A DNA stretch of 64,000 nt from Pseudomonas sp. Its GTDB lineage: Bacteria; Pseudomonadota; Gammaproteobacteria; Pseudomonadales; Pseudomonadaceae. Position numbers and translations under genes: made by a program. The notes under the pieces are model-generated. The model did not search any database and had not been told where the DNA came from. It saw only the letters and a list, made by a program, of their open reading frames with translations. Within the stretch, counting starts at the first letter, position 1; each line of letters opens with the position of its first letter. This document shows, piece by piece, positions 34,409-43,516 of the stretch. The DNA is taken from positions 62,001-126,000 of the forward strand of contig NZ_PEKX01000008.1 of assembly GCF_002796985.1 (NCBI RefSeq), read 5' to 3'.

Positions 34409-35446
34409 TCAGGCCGAGGGCAGGCTGATTCGCTGACCAGCGACCAGCAGAGCAAGGCGGGCGAGGCTGTTCCAGACGTTGCCGGGTGCCTGGCCCTTGA
34501 TCTGGGCGTCGATCAGTTGGGCGTCCTGCAGCATCTGGTTCCAGCGTGGCGCGGTGTGCCGTTGCAGGGCTTTGCTCATCAGCGGGCGGCGCTTATCCCA
34601 GATCGGCGGGCGGCACTGGCTGAAGGCCTTGTCCAGCGGTACGCCCTGGCTGAACTGCTGGGCGAGGCTGGCGAGCACGCGGATCTCCCGGGCCAGGGCC
34701 CAGAGGATCACCGGCGGTTCTACGCCTTCGCCACGCAGGCCTTCCAGCATGCGTAGGCAGTGGGCGGCTTCGCCGTTCAGGGCGGCGTCGATCAGGCCGA
34801 AGACATCAAAGCGAGCGCTGTCGGCCACGGCGGCCTGCACGGTGTCGGCGTCGATCTGCTGGCCATCGGCGAGCAGCTTGAGCTTCTCGATTTCCTGGGC
34901 GGCGGCCAGCAGGTTGCCCTCGACACGTGCGGCGATCAGGTCCACCGCTTCCTGGCTGGCAGCGAGGCCTGCCTGGGACAGGCGCTGGCGAATCCATTGC
35001 GGTAGCTGGTGTGCGTCAATGGGCCAGATCTGGATGAACTGCGCAGCTTCACCGTCAATCAGTGCCTTGGCCCATTTGGTCTTCTGCGTGCTGCCGTCGA
35101 GCTTGGGCAGGCTGACCAGCAGGACGGTGTCTTCCGGCGGACGCTGCAGGTATTCCTGAAGGATGGCGCCACCCTTGTCGCCGGGCTTGCCGGAAGGAAG
35201 ACGCAGCTCGATCAAGCGCTTTTCGGCGAACAGCGAGAGGCTGGCACCGGCTTCCAGCAGCTGGCCCCAGTCGAAGTTGGCTTCGGCGTTGAAGACCTGG
35301 CGCTCGCCGAAATCACGCTGACGGCAGGCGGTACGGATCGCGTCGCAGGCTTCCTGGCAGAGCAACGGTTCGTCGCCGCTGACCACGTAGACGGGCGCGA
35401 GATTGCCTTGCAGGTGCTTGGCGAGTTGTCCGGGATTGAGCTTCAT
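34409..35446 (-). CDS. holA: DNA polymerase III subunit delta
   Basis: A 345-residue clamp-loader subunit that opens the beta clamp. Features: MKLNPGQLAKHLQG, APVYVVSGDEPLLCQEACDA, RLIELRLPSGKPG, the AAA+-like middle domain and the C-terminal collar helices. It is the last gene of leuS-lptE-holA. No Shine-Dalgarno sequence is visible ahead of the ATG; instead a strong hairpin ends just 8 bases upstream. Confidence 0.94.
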   Translation of the reverse strand: MKLNPGQLAKHLQGNLAPVYVVSGDEPLLCQEACDAIRTACRQRDFGERQVFNAEANFDWGQLLEAGASLSLFAEKRLIELRLPSGKPGDKGGAILQEYLQRPPEDTVLLVSLPKLDGSTQKTKWAKALIDGEAAQFIQIWPIDAHQLPQWIRQRLSQAGLAASQEAVDLIAARVEGNLLAAAQEIEKLKLLADGQQIDADTVQAAVADSARFDVFGLIDAALNGEAAHCLRMLEGLRGEGVEPPVILWALAREIRVLASLAQQFSQGVPLDKAFSQCRPPIWDKRRPLMSKALQRHTAPRWNQMLQDAQLIDAQIKGQAPGNVWNSLARLALLVAGQRISLPSA

Positions 35447-35453
35447 AATGAAG

Positions 35454-35477
35454 AAGGGGCCGGTTGGCCGGCCCCTT
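35454..35477 (-). terminator. Hairpin between lptE and holA
   Basis: A perfect 10-bp G+C-rich stem (AAGGGGCCGG / CCGGCCCCTT, 4-base loop) lies in the 36-base gap between the lptE stop and holA start. It may attenuate or set the ratio of downstream expression. Confidence 0.65.
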
Positions 35478-35482
35478 GTCGC

Positions 35483-36097
35483 TTACTGCGCTTTCGGGAA
35501 TTCGATCGGCGATTGCTGCGGCTGAGACTTGGCAGCCTCGTCCGCGGCCTTCATCGCATCCGCTTCGGCCTTGGCCTTGGCTTCCGCCTTGGCTTGCAGC
35601 TCCTCGAGCTGGACCGGGGTGATCAGCTGCAGGCGGGTAACCATCTGCTGGACCAGGTCACGGCGCATTTCGCTGCGAATCTGCTGGGCTTCCTGGTCGG
35701 AACCGATCAGGTTGTTCTCGTCCTGCACATAGACCTTGCGCACCTGGACCTGGTTGGCAACCAGCAGCAGGTTATCGGTACCACGGATCTCGTAGCTGAG
35801 GGTATTGGTCAGCTCGTTTTCCGCGCTGCGTGCGGAGCTGGTGTAGCTGACGGTACGGCTGGTCACGTCTTCGCGAGCGAGAATCAGGTGGTACGGCGCA
35901 CGGGAGACGACTTTCACGCCACTGCCTTCAAGCACCTGCTTGAGTTGTGTGACGGTGTCGCCATAGGCGTTGCGCGCGCTCACGTCGATTTCCTTGAGCG
36001 CAAAGTTCGTATCGCCCAGGCCGCGCAGTTGGAAACCGCAGGCGCTCAGCACGCTGGCCAGGCCGATCAGCGCGAGGCTGGTCAGGATACGTTTCAT
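35483..36097 (-). CDS. lptE: LPS-assembly lipoprotein LptE
   Basis: A 204-residue outer-membrane lipoprotein that plugs LptD during LPS insertion. Signal peptide with lipobox LSAC at the join to GFQLRGLG; the mature part continues LKEIDVSARNAYGD; the C-terminus is an Ala/Glu/Lys-rich coil (EELQAKAEAKAKAEAD) and a Pro/Gln tail, typical of pseudomonads. Between leuS and holA, as in most gammaproteobacteria. Confidence 0.94.
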   Translation of the reverse strand: MKRILTSLALIGLASVLSACGFQLRGLGDTNFALKEIDVSARNAYGDTVTQLKQVLEGSGVKVVSRAPYHLILAREDVTSRTVSYTSSARSAENELTNTLSYEIRGTDNLLLVANQVQVRKVYVQDENNLIGSDQEAQQIRSEMRRDLVQQMVTRLQLITPVQLEELQAKAEAKAKAEADAMKAADEAAKSQPQQSPIEFPKAQ

Positions 36098-36128
36098 CAA
36101 GCTTCCCTCACTCCTGTTGATCCGATAT

Positions 36129-36152
36129 GCCCGTGGCGAAGGTGCCACGGGC
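36129..36152 (-). terminator. Hairpin between leuS and lptE
   Basis: A 9-bp perfect stem GCCCGTGGC / GCCACGGGC with a 6-base loop in the short leuS-lptE gap. Weak T content after it on the minus strand; possibly an mRNA-stability or attenuation element. Confidence 0.5.
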
Positions 36153-36176
36153 GAATAGGTCTTTTCCAGCTTTGCT

Positions 36177-38798
36177 TTAGTTGGCGACGATATTGACCAG
36201 CTTGCCCGGCACCACGATGACCTTGCGGATGGTCAGGCCATCAGTGAAGCGCAGCACATTCTCGTTGGTGCGCGCTGCCGCTTCGACGTCTTCACGGCTG
36301 GCGCTGGCGGGCATTTCGATGTGGCCGCGCAGCTTGCCGTTGACCTGTACCACCAGTTGCAGGCTGTCCTGCACCAGGGCGGCTTCGTCGACCTGCGGCC
36401 AACTGGCGTCGATCACGGCGCCGTCCTTGCCCAGCTCCTGCCAGATCACATGGCAGATGTGCGGGGTGATCGGGGCGAGCAGCAGGGTGACGGTTTCCAG
36501 GCCTTCCTGCAGCAGGGCGCGGTCGGAGGCGGATTCGGTCGGGGCCTTTTCCAGCACGTTCATCAGGGTCATCACGGCGGCGATGGCGGTGTTGAATTTG
36601 TGGTGCTGGCCGACGTCCTGACTGGCCTGGCGGATGGCCAGGTGGATGGCGCGGTGAATGGTCTTCTGCGCATCGTCCAGGGCGGATTTGTCGACGGCAG
36701 CGGCAGGGCCTGCGTTGACGTGGGTCTGGGCAAGACGCCAGACGCGGCGCAGGAAGCGGTTGGCGCCTTCAATGCCGGAGTCGGACCATTCGCAGCTCAT
36801 GTCTGGCGGCGAGGCGAACATCATGAACAAGCGGCAGGTGTCGGCGCCGTAGGCGTCGATCATTGCCTGTGGGTCCACGCCGTTGTTCTTGGACTTGGAC
36901 ATCTTCTCGGTGCCGCCGATTTCCACCGGCAGGCCGTCGGTCTTCAGGCGTGCGCCGATGACCTTGGCCTTGGCATCACGCTCGACTTCCACGTCCGCCG
37001 GGTTGAACCATTCCTTGCCACCGTTGGCGGCGACGCGGTAGTAAGTTTCGGCGACCACCATGCCCTGGGTCAGCAGGTTCTTGAACGGCTCGTCGGAGTC
37101 GATCAGGCCTTCGTCGCGCATCAGCTTGTGGAAGAAGCGCGCGTAGAGCAGATGGAGGATGGCGTGCTCGATGCCGCCGATGTACTGGTCGACCGGCAGC
37201 CAGTAGTTGGCGGCCTTTTTGTCCAGCATGCCGTCTTCGAACTGCGGGCAGGCGTAGCGGGCGAAGTACCAGGACGACTCGACGAAGGTGTCCATGGTGT
37301 CGGTTTCGCGCTTGGCCGGCTGGCCGCATTTCGGGCACTTGCACTCGTAGAACGACGGCAGTTTGGCCAGCGGCGAACCGGCGCCATCCGGCACGACGTC
37401 TTCAGGCAGGACCACCGGCAGCTGGTCGGCCGGGACCGGCACGTCGCCACAGGTGTCGCAGTGGATGATCGGGATCGGGCAGCCCCAGTAACGCTGGCGG
37501 CTGATGCCCCAGTCGCGCAGGCGGAACTGGGTGCGCTGCTGGCCGAGGCTCTTGGCGGCGAGGTCGGCGCCGATGGCGTCGAACGCAGCCTGATAGCCCA
37601 GACCATCGTATTTGCCGGAATTGACGGTAACGACGCTGTCATCCTTCAGGCCGTACCACTCTTTCCAGACGGTGGGCTCGAAGTCGTTGTCCGCACTGGC
37701 CTGGGCGATCACTTGCCGGATCGGCAGGGCGTACTTGTTGGCGAACTCGAAGTCACGCTCGTCGTGGCCCGGCACGGCCATCACGGCACCTTCGCCGTAG
37801 GTCATCAGGACGTAGTTGGCGATCCACACCGGCAACTTGGCGCCGGTCAGCGGGTGCTCGACGAACAGGGAAGTGGCAACGCCTTTCTTCTCCTGGGTGG
37901 CGATGTCGGCTTCGGCCACGCCGCCGCGCTTGCACTCGTCGATGAACGCCTGCAGCGACGAATCACGCTCGGCGGCCAGGGTGGCCAGCGGATGCTCGGC
38001 GGCCACGGCGACGTAGGTGGCGCCCATCAGGGTGTCCGGACGGGTGGTGAAGACCTTCATCTGGCCGGCTTCGCCGATGGAAGCCTGGTCATAGGGGAAG
38101 GCGATTTCCATGCCGCGGGATTTACCGATCCAGTTGCGCTGCATGGTCTTGACCTGTTCCGGCCAGCCCGGCAGGTCGTCGAGGCTGGACAGCAGCTCTT
38201 CGGCGTAAGCGGTGATCTTGAAGTAGTACATCGGGATTTCGCGCTTCTCGATCAGCGCGCCCGAACGCCAGCCACGGCCGTCGATGACCTGCTCGTTGGC
38301 CAGTACGGTCTGGTCCGCCGGGTCCCAGTTCACGGTGCCGTTCTTGCGGTAGATCACGCCCTTCTCGAACAGGCGGGTGAACAGCCACTGTTCCCAGCGG
38401 TAGTAGTCCGGCTTGCAGGTGGTGACTTCGCGGGACCAGTCGATCGCCAGGCCCAGGCTGTTGAGCTGGGATTTCATGTAGGCGATGTTGTCGTAGGTCC
38501 AGGCCGCCGGCGCGACATTGTTCTTCATCGCGGCGTTTTCCGCCGGCATGCCGAAGGCGTCCCAGCCCATCGGCTGCAGGACGTTCTTGCCCTGCATGCG
38601 GTGGTAGCGGCTGATCACGTCACCGATGGTGTAATTGCGCACATGCCCCATGTGTAGCTTGCCGCTCGGATACGGGAACATCGACAGGCAATAGAACTTC
38701 TCCTTGGTCGCGACTTCGTCGACGCGGAAGGAGCTGTGTTCGTTCCAGAAGTTCTGGGCCTGGGATTCGATCTCGAGAGGCTGATATTGCTCGTGCAT
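36177..38798 (-). CDS. leuS: Leucyl-tRNA synthetase
   Basis: An 873-residue class I synthetase. HIGH motif in PYPSGKLHMGHVRNY, the CP1 editing domain (TTRPDTLMGATYVA), the zinc-binding insert with Cys pairs (CDTCGD, CKCPKCG), and KMSKS in GTEKMSKSKNNGVDP. Full length. The ORF covers 36.2-38.8 kb; a 778-residue antisense open frame within it is a composition artefact. Confidence 0.97.
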   Translation of the reverse strand: MHEQYQPLEIESQAQNFWNEHSSFRVDEVATKEKFYCLSMFPYPSGKLHMGHVRNYTIGDVISRYHRMQGKNVLQPMGWDAFGMPAENAAMKNNVAPAAWTYDNIAYMKSQLNSLGLAIDWSREVTTCKPDYYRWEQWLFTRLFEKGVIYRKNGTVNWDPADQTVLANEQVIDGRGWRSGALIEKREIPMYYFKITAYAEELLSSLDDLPGWPEQVKTMQRNWIGKSRGMEIAFPYDQASIGEAGQMKVFTTRPDTLMGATYVAVAAEHPLATLAAERDSSLQAFIDECKRGGVAEADIATQEKKGVATSLFVEHPLTGAKLPVWIANYVLMTYGEGAVMAVPGHDERDFEFANKYALPIRQVIAQASADNDFEPTVWKEWYGLKDDSVVTVNSGKYDGLGYQAAFDAIGADLAAKSLGQQRTQFRLRDWGISRQRYWGCPIPIIHCDTCGDVPVPADQLPVVLPEDVVPDGAGSPLAKLPSFYECKCPKCGQPAKRETDTMDTFVESSWYFARYACPQFEDGMLDKKAANYWLPVDQYIGGIEHAILHLLYARFFHKLMRDEGLIDSDEPFKNLLTQGMVVAETYYRVAANGGKEWFNPADVEVERDAKAKVIGARLKTDGLPVEIGGTEKMSKSKNNGVDPQAMIDAYGADTCRLFMMFASPPDMSCEWSDSGIEGANRFLRRVWRLAQTHVNAGPAAAVDKSALDDAQKTIHRAIHLAIRQASQDVGQHHKFNTAIAAVMTLMNVLEKAPTESASDRALLQEGLETVTLLLAPITPHICHVIWQELGKDGAVIDASWPQVDEAALVQDSLQLVVQVNGKLRGHIEMPASASREDVEAAARTNENVLRFTDGLTIRKVIVVPGKLVNIVAN

Positions 38799-39033
38799 GG
38801 CGCGATTTGAACCTGTACGGAAAAGAATTGTGCAGCCGAGGAGGTCGAGTGACCCTCCGCTTCACCGACCCTTGGGAAGACCCAGGCCGGGGGACTACAG
38901 AAAGCCTCGTAGCATACATGACCCCCACCCGAGCCGGTAGCCCGCGCCGTTTGTCGCACGCTCGGTGTGGCGCGGGGTGGGCCGCTAAGCTTTGCCTGAG
39001 GGCGGGAGGTTTCCGCCTGTCTTGAGGTGGCTG

Positions 39034-39465
39034 ATGGCTGAGTTGCATCGCGCAAGTGCTTTGGGTTCCGGTCTCTATGAACGGTTGTTGCAACGGCTCG
39101 CACTGGCCCTGGATGAGGCCGATACTGCTGAGCGATTACGTGACGAATGCCCCATGGAGCTGGAGTTGCGCGGCCTGAGTAGTGCCGAGTTGGAGTTGAT
39201 CAGGGCTTATCTCGACCAGGATGTGAACTGGCTTCGCGGCTGGCATGCGGCGGCGGAGGAGCTTGCGCTGCTGGAGCGCGCACCGAACCGCGCGCCACGG
39301 CCGGCCCGCCATCCCATACCTCCCAGTCGGCCGCGCCTGGTGCCGCGCCCGCAGCAGTTGCAATGCGCGCTGTGCGGCTCGCCGGTGGCCTGGAGTCGCC
39401 ATCAGGGTGTGCTGCCCTGCACGTCCTGCGGTTCGCAGTTGTTCCGCAATGCGAAAGGACGCTGA
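39034..39465 (+). CDS. DUF1451/YbeL-like zinc-ribbon protein
   Basis: A 143-residue protein with an N-terminal helical region (LYERLLQRLALALDEADTAE, LSSAELELIRAYLDQDVNWL) and a C-terminal zinc ribbon (CALCG ... LPCTSCGS). YbeL lies beside leuS in E. coli too, which supports the assignment. It is divergent from leuS. TTGAGGTGG precedes the ATG. Function unknown. Confidence 0.87.
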   Translation: MAELHRASALGSGLYERLLQRLALALDEADTAERLRDECPMELELRGLSSAELELIRAYLDQDVNWLRGWHAAAEELALLERAPNRAPRPARHPIPPSRPRLVPRPQQLQCALCGSPVAWSRHQGVLPCTSCGSQLFRNAKGR

Positions 39466-39511
39466 TATCCCCTCGATCCGTTAGGCTTGGCGCCTCGACA
39501 AGGAGTCGCCA

Positions 39512-40270
39512 ATGCCGATCCGCTTCATCCTCAAACAGATTTTCATGCCGCCGGGACTGCTGCTTCTGTTGCTGCTCCTGGGCTTCGTGCTGCGCCGCCG
39601 CTATCCGCGTTTCTCGGTTTTCTGCTTCTTTTCCGGATTCCTCGGCCTGCTGCTGATGAGCCTGCCGGTGACCGTGGAGTGGGGCGCGCGCCAGCTGGAG
39701 CAGCAGGATCCGCTGAAGCAGGCAGAGTGGGCGGGGCTTGCGCAACGCGCCGACGCCATCGTGGTACTGGGTGCTGGCCGGGTGCGCGGTGATCGTGCCT
39801 GGGATGAGGACCAGCCCGGCCTGATGGCCCGTGAACGCATTCGCTATGCCGCTCGCCTGGCGAAGGCCAGTGGCTTGCCGGTGCTGACCTCTGGCGGGTT
39901 GCATTACGGTACGCCGCCTTCCGAGGCGCGGATCATGGCGCAGAGCCTGCAGGATGATTATGGCGTGCCGGTGCGCTGGGAAGAGGGGCGCAGCCGCACG
40001 ACCTGGGAAAATGCGCGGTTCAGCGCCGACATGCTGCGCGAGGCGGGTATCAAGCGAGTGGTGTTGGTGACCAGCGCGATTCATATGCAGCGCTCGATCT
40101 GGAGCTTCGAGAAGGCTGGGCTGGAAGTGGTGCCGGCGCCTTCGGGGTACATCGGGACGGACGATGCCGTGCCGATGGGGGGTTGGTTGCCGGAGGGGCG
40201 GGCGATCTGGCAGAGCGGGCAGTTGCTGAACGAGGCAATCGGGTTGGTCGGTTATCGGTTGTTCTACTGA
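39512..40270 (+). CDS. YdcF/ElyC-family membrane protein (DUF218)
   Basis: A 252-residue protein with two N-terminal membrane helices (PPGLLLLLLLLGFVL; FCFFSGFLGLLLMSLPV) and a periplasmic DUF218 domain (ADAIVVLGAGRVRGDRAWD, LPVLTSGGLHYGTPPSE, SRTTWENARFSADMLRE, VVLVTSAIHMQRSIWSFEKA). E. coli ElyC of this family affects envelope and undecaprenyl-lipid metabolism. Confidence 0.92.
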   Translation: MPIRFILKQIFMPPGLLLLLLLLGFVLRRRYPRFSVFCFFSGFLGLLLMSLPVTVEWGARQLEQQDPLKQAEWAGLAQRADAIVVLGAGRVRGDRAWDEDQPGLMARERIRYAARLAKASGLPVLTSGGLHYGTPPSEARIMAQSLQDDYGVPVRWEEGRSRTTWENARFSADMLREAGIKRVVLVTSAIHMQRSIWSFEKAGLEVVPAPSGYIGTDDAVPMGGWLPEGRAIWQSGQLLNEAIGLVGYRLFY

Positions 40271-40290
40271 TAGGGTCTGCGTGATGCGGT

Positions 40291-40354
40291 TCGCGAGCAA
40301 GCTCGCTCCTACAGGCGAGGTTCCACTCTTGTCGGAGCGAGCTTGCTTGCGAAC
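40291..40354. repeat. Inverted pair of REP-like elements
   Basis: Two copies of the GAGCGAGCTTGCTCGC-type unit in opposite orientation, the second with a T variant (CTTGCTTGCG), between ydcF and lnt. Confidence 0.85.
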
Positions 40355-40368
40355 CCGACTCTCCTCAT

Positions 40369-40397
40369 GAAAAGGGCCTCGCAATGAGGCCCTTTTC
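40369..40397. terminator. Bidirectional terminator between ydcF-like gene and lnt
   Basis: A perfect 12-bp stem GAAAAGGGCCTC / GAGGCCCTTTTC with a 5-base loop and A/T tracts at both ends, between convergent genes. Confidence 0.9.
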
Positions 40398-40404
40398 GTT
40401 GGGA

Positions 40405-41937
40405 TCAGCCGAACAGTCGGCGTTCTTCCGGGTGCGTACGGCGGCGTACCAGTGCCCACACCAGTAGCACGCCACTGAGGACTGCCAGCGGCCAGACGCG
40501 CCACTTCAGGTAGGGCGTGAGGCCCTGCATCGGCACCACTTCGCCGTGTAGCACACCTTGCTGGAACTGCGGGATCTGCACCGCCAGCTTGCCGTACGGG
40601 TCGATCAACGCGGTCACGCCGTTGTTGGTGGCGCGGACCATCCAGCGGCCAGCTTCCAGGGCACGCATCTGCGCCATCTGCAGATGCTGCAGCGGGCCGA
40701 TGGAGGTGCCGAACCAGGCGTCGTTGCTGATGGTCAGCAGCAACTGGCTTTGCGCCGCGAGTTCGGCGGCGAATTCCGGGTAGACCACTTCGTAGCAGAT
40801 GTACGGCGCCACGGAGTAGCCCTTGGCCTTGAGCAGCGGCTGGTCGGCCGGACCGCGGGCGAAGTCGGACATCGGCAGGTCGAAGAAGCTGATCAGGCCG
40901 CGCAACAGGTCCTGCAGCGGGACGTATTCACCGAAGGGCACCAGCTTCTGCTTGAGGTAGTTGCCGCTGCCTTCGCCGACCACGGTGATGCCGTTGTAGT
41001 AGCGAATGCCCTCGGCGGTCTTCTCGCGCATCGGTACGCCGGTAATCAGCGCAGCTTTCTTGGCGGTGGCCACGCCGTTGATCATCTCCAGGTAGCCGGT
41101 GGCCTGATCCTTGAGCACCGGGACGGCGGTTTCCGGCCACACGATCAGGTCGAAACCGTTCTGCTCGGCGGTCAGGTCGCGGTACAGCTCCAGTTGGTGG
41201 GTGATGGCCTTGGGGTCCCACTTCATTTCCTGAGCGATGTTGCCCTGCAGCGCTGCGACTTTCAGCGGTGCGCCGGCCGGGGTGGTCCAGGCGTGGCCCT
41301 TGTAGCCCAGGCCGACGGCCCAGGGGGCGATGAGCAGGATCAGGCCGGTGACCAGGCGCGCAGGACGTTGGGTCAGGGCGGGGATGTTGATGATCAGCGC
41401 GCCGCTCAGGGCGATGGCGAAGGACACCAGCCACACGCCACCCAGCGGGGCGAGGCCGGCCAGCGGGCCTTCCAGCTGGCTGTAGCCGGCGTAAAGCCAG
41501 GGGAAGCCGGTAAGGAACCAGCTGCGGAACAGTTCCAGCACCATCCACAGTGCAGCGAAAGCCAGGGCATCGCTGACCGGGGCGTTGTTGCGACGGAAGA
41601 AGCGCGCCCAGACCCAGGCAGGCAGGGCGAAGAAGAAGGCGACGCCGGCACTGAAGCCAGCCACCAGGAAGCCGGCCAGCGGCCCGGAGGCGCCACCGAA
41701 GTTGTGAATGCTGAAGTAGATCCAGCTGGTGCCGGCGATGAAGGCGCCGAAGCCGTACCACCAGCCGCGCCAAAGTGCCGAACCCGGAGTAGTGCCACGC
41801 AGGCCGAGGTAGAACAGGGCGAGGGATAGCACTGCCAGCGGCCAGTAGCCGAACGGAGCCAGGAACAGAGGAGTGAGCGCGCCAGCGGCCAGGGCGAGCA
41901 AGTGGCCTGGCAGGCCGGGGCGAGTGATCCAGCGCAT
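40405..41937 (-). CDS. lnt: Apolipoprotein N-acyltransferase
   Basis: A 510-residue inner-membrane enzyme that adds the third acyl chain to lipoproteins. About six N-terminal helices, then a nitrilase-like periplasmic domain with the Glu-Lys-Cys triad in LIVWPETAVP, LKQKLVPFGEYVP and APYICYEVVYPE. It is last in the miaB-phoH-ybeY-corC-lnt block, separated from corC by a repeat-bearing gap. Confidence 0.96.
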   Translation of the reverse strand: MRWITRPGLPGHLLALAAGALTPLFLAPFGYWPLAVLSLALFYLGLRGTTPGSALWRGWWYGFGAFIAGTSWIYFSIHNFGGASGPLAGFLVAGFSAGVAFFFALPAWVWARFFRRNNAPVSDALAFAALWMVLELFRSWFLTGFPWLYAGYSQLEGPLAGLAPLGGVWLVSFAIALSGALIINIPALTQRPARLVTGLILLIAPWAVGLGYKGHAWTTPAGAPLKVAALQGNIAQEMKWDPKAITHQLELYRDLTAEQNGFDLIVWPETAVPVLKDQATGYLEMINGVATAKKAALITGVPMREKTAEGIRYYNGITVVGEGSGNYLKQKLVPFGEYVPLQDLLRGLISFFDLPMSDFARGPADQPLLKAKGYSVAPYICYEVVYPEFAAELAAQSQLLLTISNDAWFGTSIGPLQHLQMAQMRALEAGRWMVRATNNGVTALIDPYGKLAVQIPQFQQGVLHGEVVPMQGLTPYLKWRVWPLAVLSGVLLVWALVRRRTHPEERRLFG

Positions 41938-42065
41938 CGGGAATCCTTGTTGCGGTTAAGCGATGCGCAAGAGTAATGGAGAGACGAACGGTAGGCTATG
42001 GGGATGCAAGCCAAAAGCCATGAGCTGACTGCGGCGGGATGCTGCAGGAAAGGTCGGGGTTGATT

Positions 42066-42183
42066 GTAGGAGCGAGCTTGCTCGCGAACGGCCGCCGCAG
42101 CGGAGTTGGTTCGCGAGGCCGAATCCGTTCCCTACGGATAACGGCATTCCCCACATCCCTGTGGGTCACAAGCTCGCTCCTAC
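42066..42183. repeat. REP-like elements in the corC-lnt gap
   Basis: One full copy (42066-42088) and a 15-base partial inverted copy (42169-42183, CAAGCTCGCTCCTAC), separated by about 80 bases that include GGATAACGGCATTCC, recalling the second repeat family. They fill most of the 258-base gap inside an otherwise tight operon. Confidence 0.8.
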
Positions 42184-42195
42184 CGGTATCTACCT

Positions 42196-43035
42196 TTAGT
42201 CCTGTAGCGGTGTCAGGCGCAGCAGGTGCAGCCGGCGGCTGTCCGCGTTGAGCACGCGGAAGCGGAAGCCGCCCAGTTCGGTGGTTTCGTTGCGCTTGGG
42301 CAGGTGGCCGAAGGCGCTCATTACTACGCCGCCGACGGTGTCGAACTCATCGTCGGAGAATTCGGAACCGAAGAAGTCGTTGAAGGCTTCCACGGGGGTC
42401 AGCGCCTTGACGATGAAGTCACCGCTGGGCAGCGGCTTGATGTAGCTGTCTTCCTCGACATCGTGCTCGTCCTCGATGTCGCCGACGATCTGCTCCAGCA
42501 CGTCCTCGATGGTCACCAGGCCAGCCACGCCGCCGTATTCGTCGATGACGATGGCCATGTGGTTGCGGTTGGCGCGGAACTCGCGCAGCAGCACGTTCAG
42601 GCGCTTGGACTCGGGCACGAAGGTGGCCGGGCGCAGCAGGTCCTTGATGTCGAAGGCGTGGTTCTGGTCGTGAAGGATCAGCGGCAGCAGATCCTTGGCC
42701 AGCAGGACGCCCATGATGTCGTCCAGGCTCTCGCCGATCACCGGGTAGCGCGAGTGCGCGGCTTCGATGATGGCCGGGAGGAAGTCGGCGGGTTTGTGCG
42801 TCGACTTGATGGAGATCATCTGCGAACGCGGGATCATGATGTCGCGGACCTGGAGGTCGGCTACCTGGATCGCGCCTTCGACGATGGACAACGCTTCGCT
42901 GTCCAGCAGCTTGTTGTCGTGGGCTTCGCGCAGCAGCTCAAGCAGCTCCTGGCGGTTTCTCGGCTCATGGGCAAAAGCCTGGGTGATCTTGTCCAACCAC
43001 GACTTGTGCCCATTGCTCGATCGGTCTTCGCTCAT
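42196..43035 (-). CDS. corC: HlyC/CorC family transporter-associated protein
   Basis: A 279-residue cytosolic protein with paired CBS domains (VRDIMIPRSQMISI, DDIMGVLLAKDLLPLI, PESKRLNVLLREFR, DEYGGVAGLVTIEDVLEQIVG) and a C-terminal CorC_HlyC domain. In E. coli (YbeX) it takes part in Mg2+/Co2+ efflux and in ribosome-related phenotypes. Lies 19 bases after ybeY. Confidence 0.93.
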   Translation of the reverse strand: MSEDRSSNGHKSWLDKITQAFAHEPRNRQELLELLREAHDNKLLDSEALSIVEGAIQVADLQVRDIMIPRSQMISIKSTHKPADFLPAIIEAAHSRYPVIGESLDDIMGVLLAKDLLPLILHDQNHAFDIKDLLRPATFVPESKRLNVLLREFRANRNHMAIVIDEYGGVAGLVTIEDVLEQIVGDIEDEHDVEEDSYIKPLPSGDFIVKALTPVEAFNDFFGSEFSDDEFDTVGGVVMSAFGHLPKRNETTELGGFRFRVLNADSRRLHLLRLTPLQD

Positions 43036-43054
43036 CTTTCCTGCTCAGTGGCTT

Positions 43055-43516
43055 TCATTCTTCATCGGCCGCGTAAGGGTCCGGATGACCCAGTTCGGCC
43101 AGCAATTCCCGTTCCAGGCTTTCCATCTCCTCGGCTTCGGCATCATCGATGTGATCGTAGCCGAGCAGGTGGAGGCAGCCATGGATGACCAGGTGGGCCC
43201 AGTGGGCCTCGGCGGACTTGCCCTGTTCGGCGGCCTCGCGGGTGACCACGCCAGCGCAGATCACCAGGTCGCCGAGCAGCGGGATATCCAGCAACTCATC
43301 GGGAACATCGGCAGGGAAGGACAGTACGTTGGTGGCGTAGTCCTTGTGTCGCCAGGTGCGGTTCAGTTCGCGCCCTTCGGCTTCGTCCACCAGGCGGATG
43401 GTCAGTTCCGAATCATTCTGGCGCTGGCGCAGGGCCAGTTCGCACCATTGACGGAACTGCGCTTCGCTCGGTAGGCCGATCGCTTCGCAAGCGACCTGCA
43501 GGTCCAGTTCAAGCAT
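43055..43516 (-). CDS. ybeY: Endoribonuclease YbeY (rRNA maturation factor)
   Basis: A 153-residue metalloenzyme in 16S rRNA 3' processing and ribosome quality control. Signatures: TIRLVDEAEGRELNRTWRHK, ATNVLSFP, the zinc motif HLVIHGCLHLLGYDH (H-x3-H-x5-H). The ATG at 43516 overlaps the phoH stop by 8 bases; the open frame extends further up only through phoH. Confidence 0.96.
   Translation of the reverse strand: MLELDLQVACEAIGLPSEAQFRQWCELALRQRQNDSELTIRLVDEAEGRELNRTWRHKDYATNVLSFPADVPDELLDIPLLGDLVICAGVVTREAAEQGKSAEAHWAHLVIHGCLHLLGYDHIDDAEAEEMESLERELLAELGHPDPYAADEE

Noticed and set aside
36321..38657. A 778-residue plus-strand open frame
   Set aside because: Exactly antisense to leuS, which has HIGH, KMSKS and editing motifs; the antisense frame has none.
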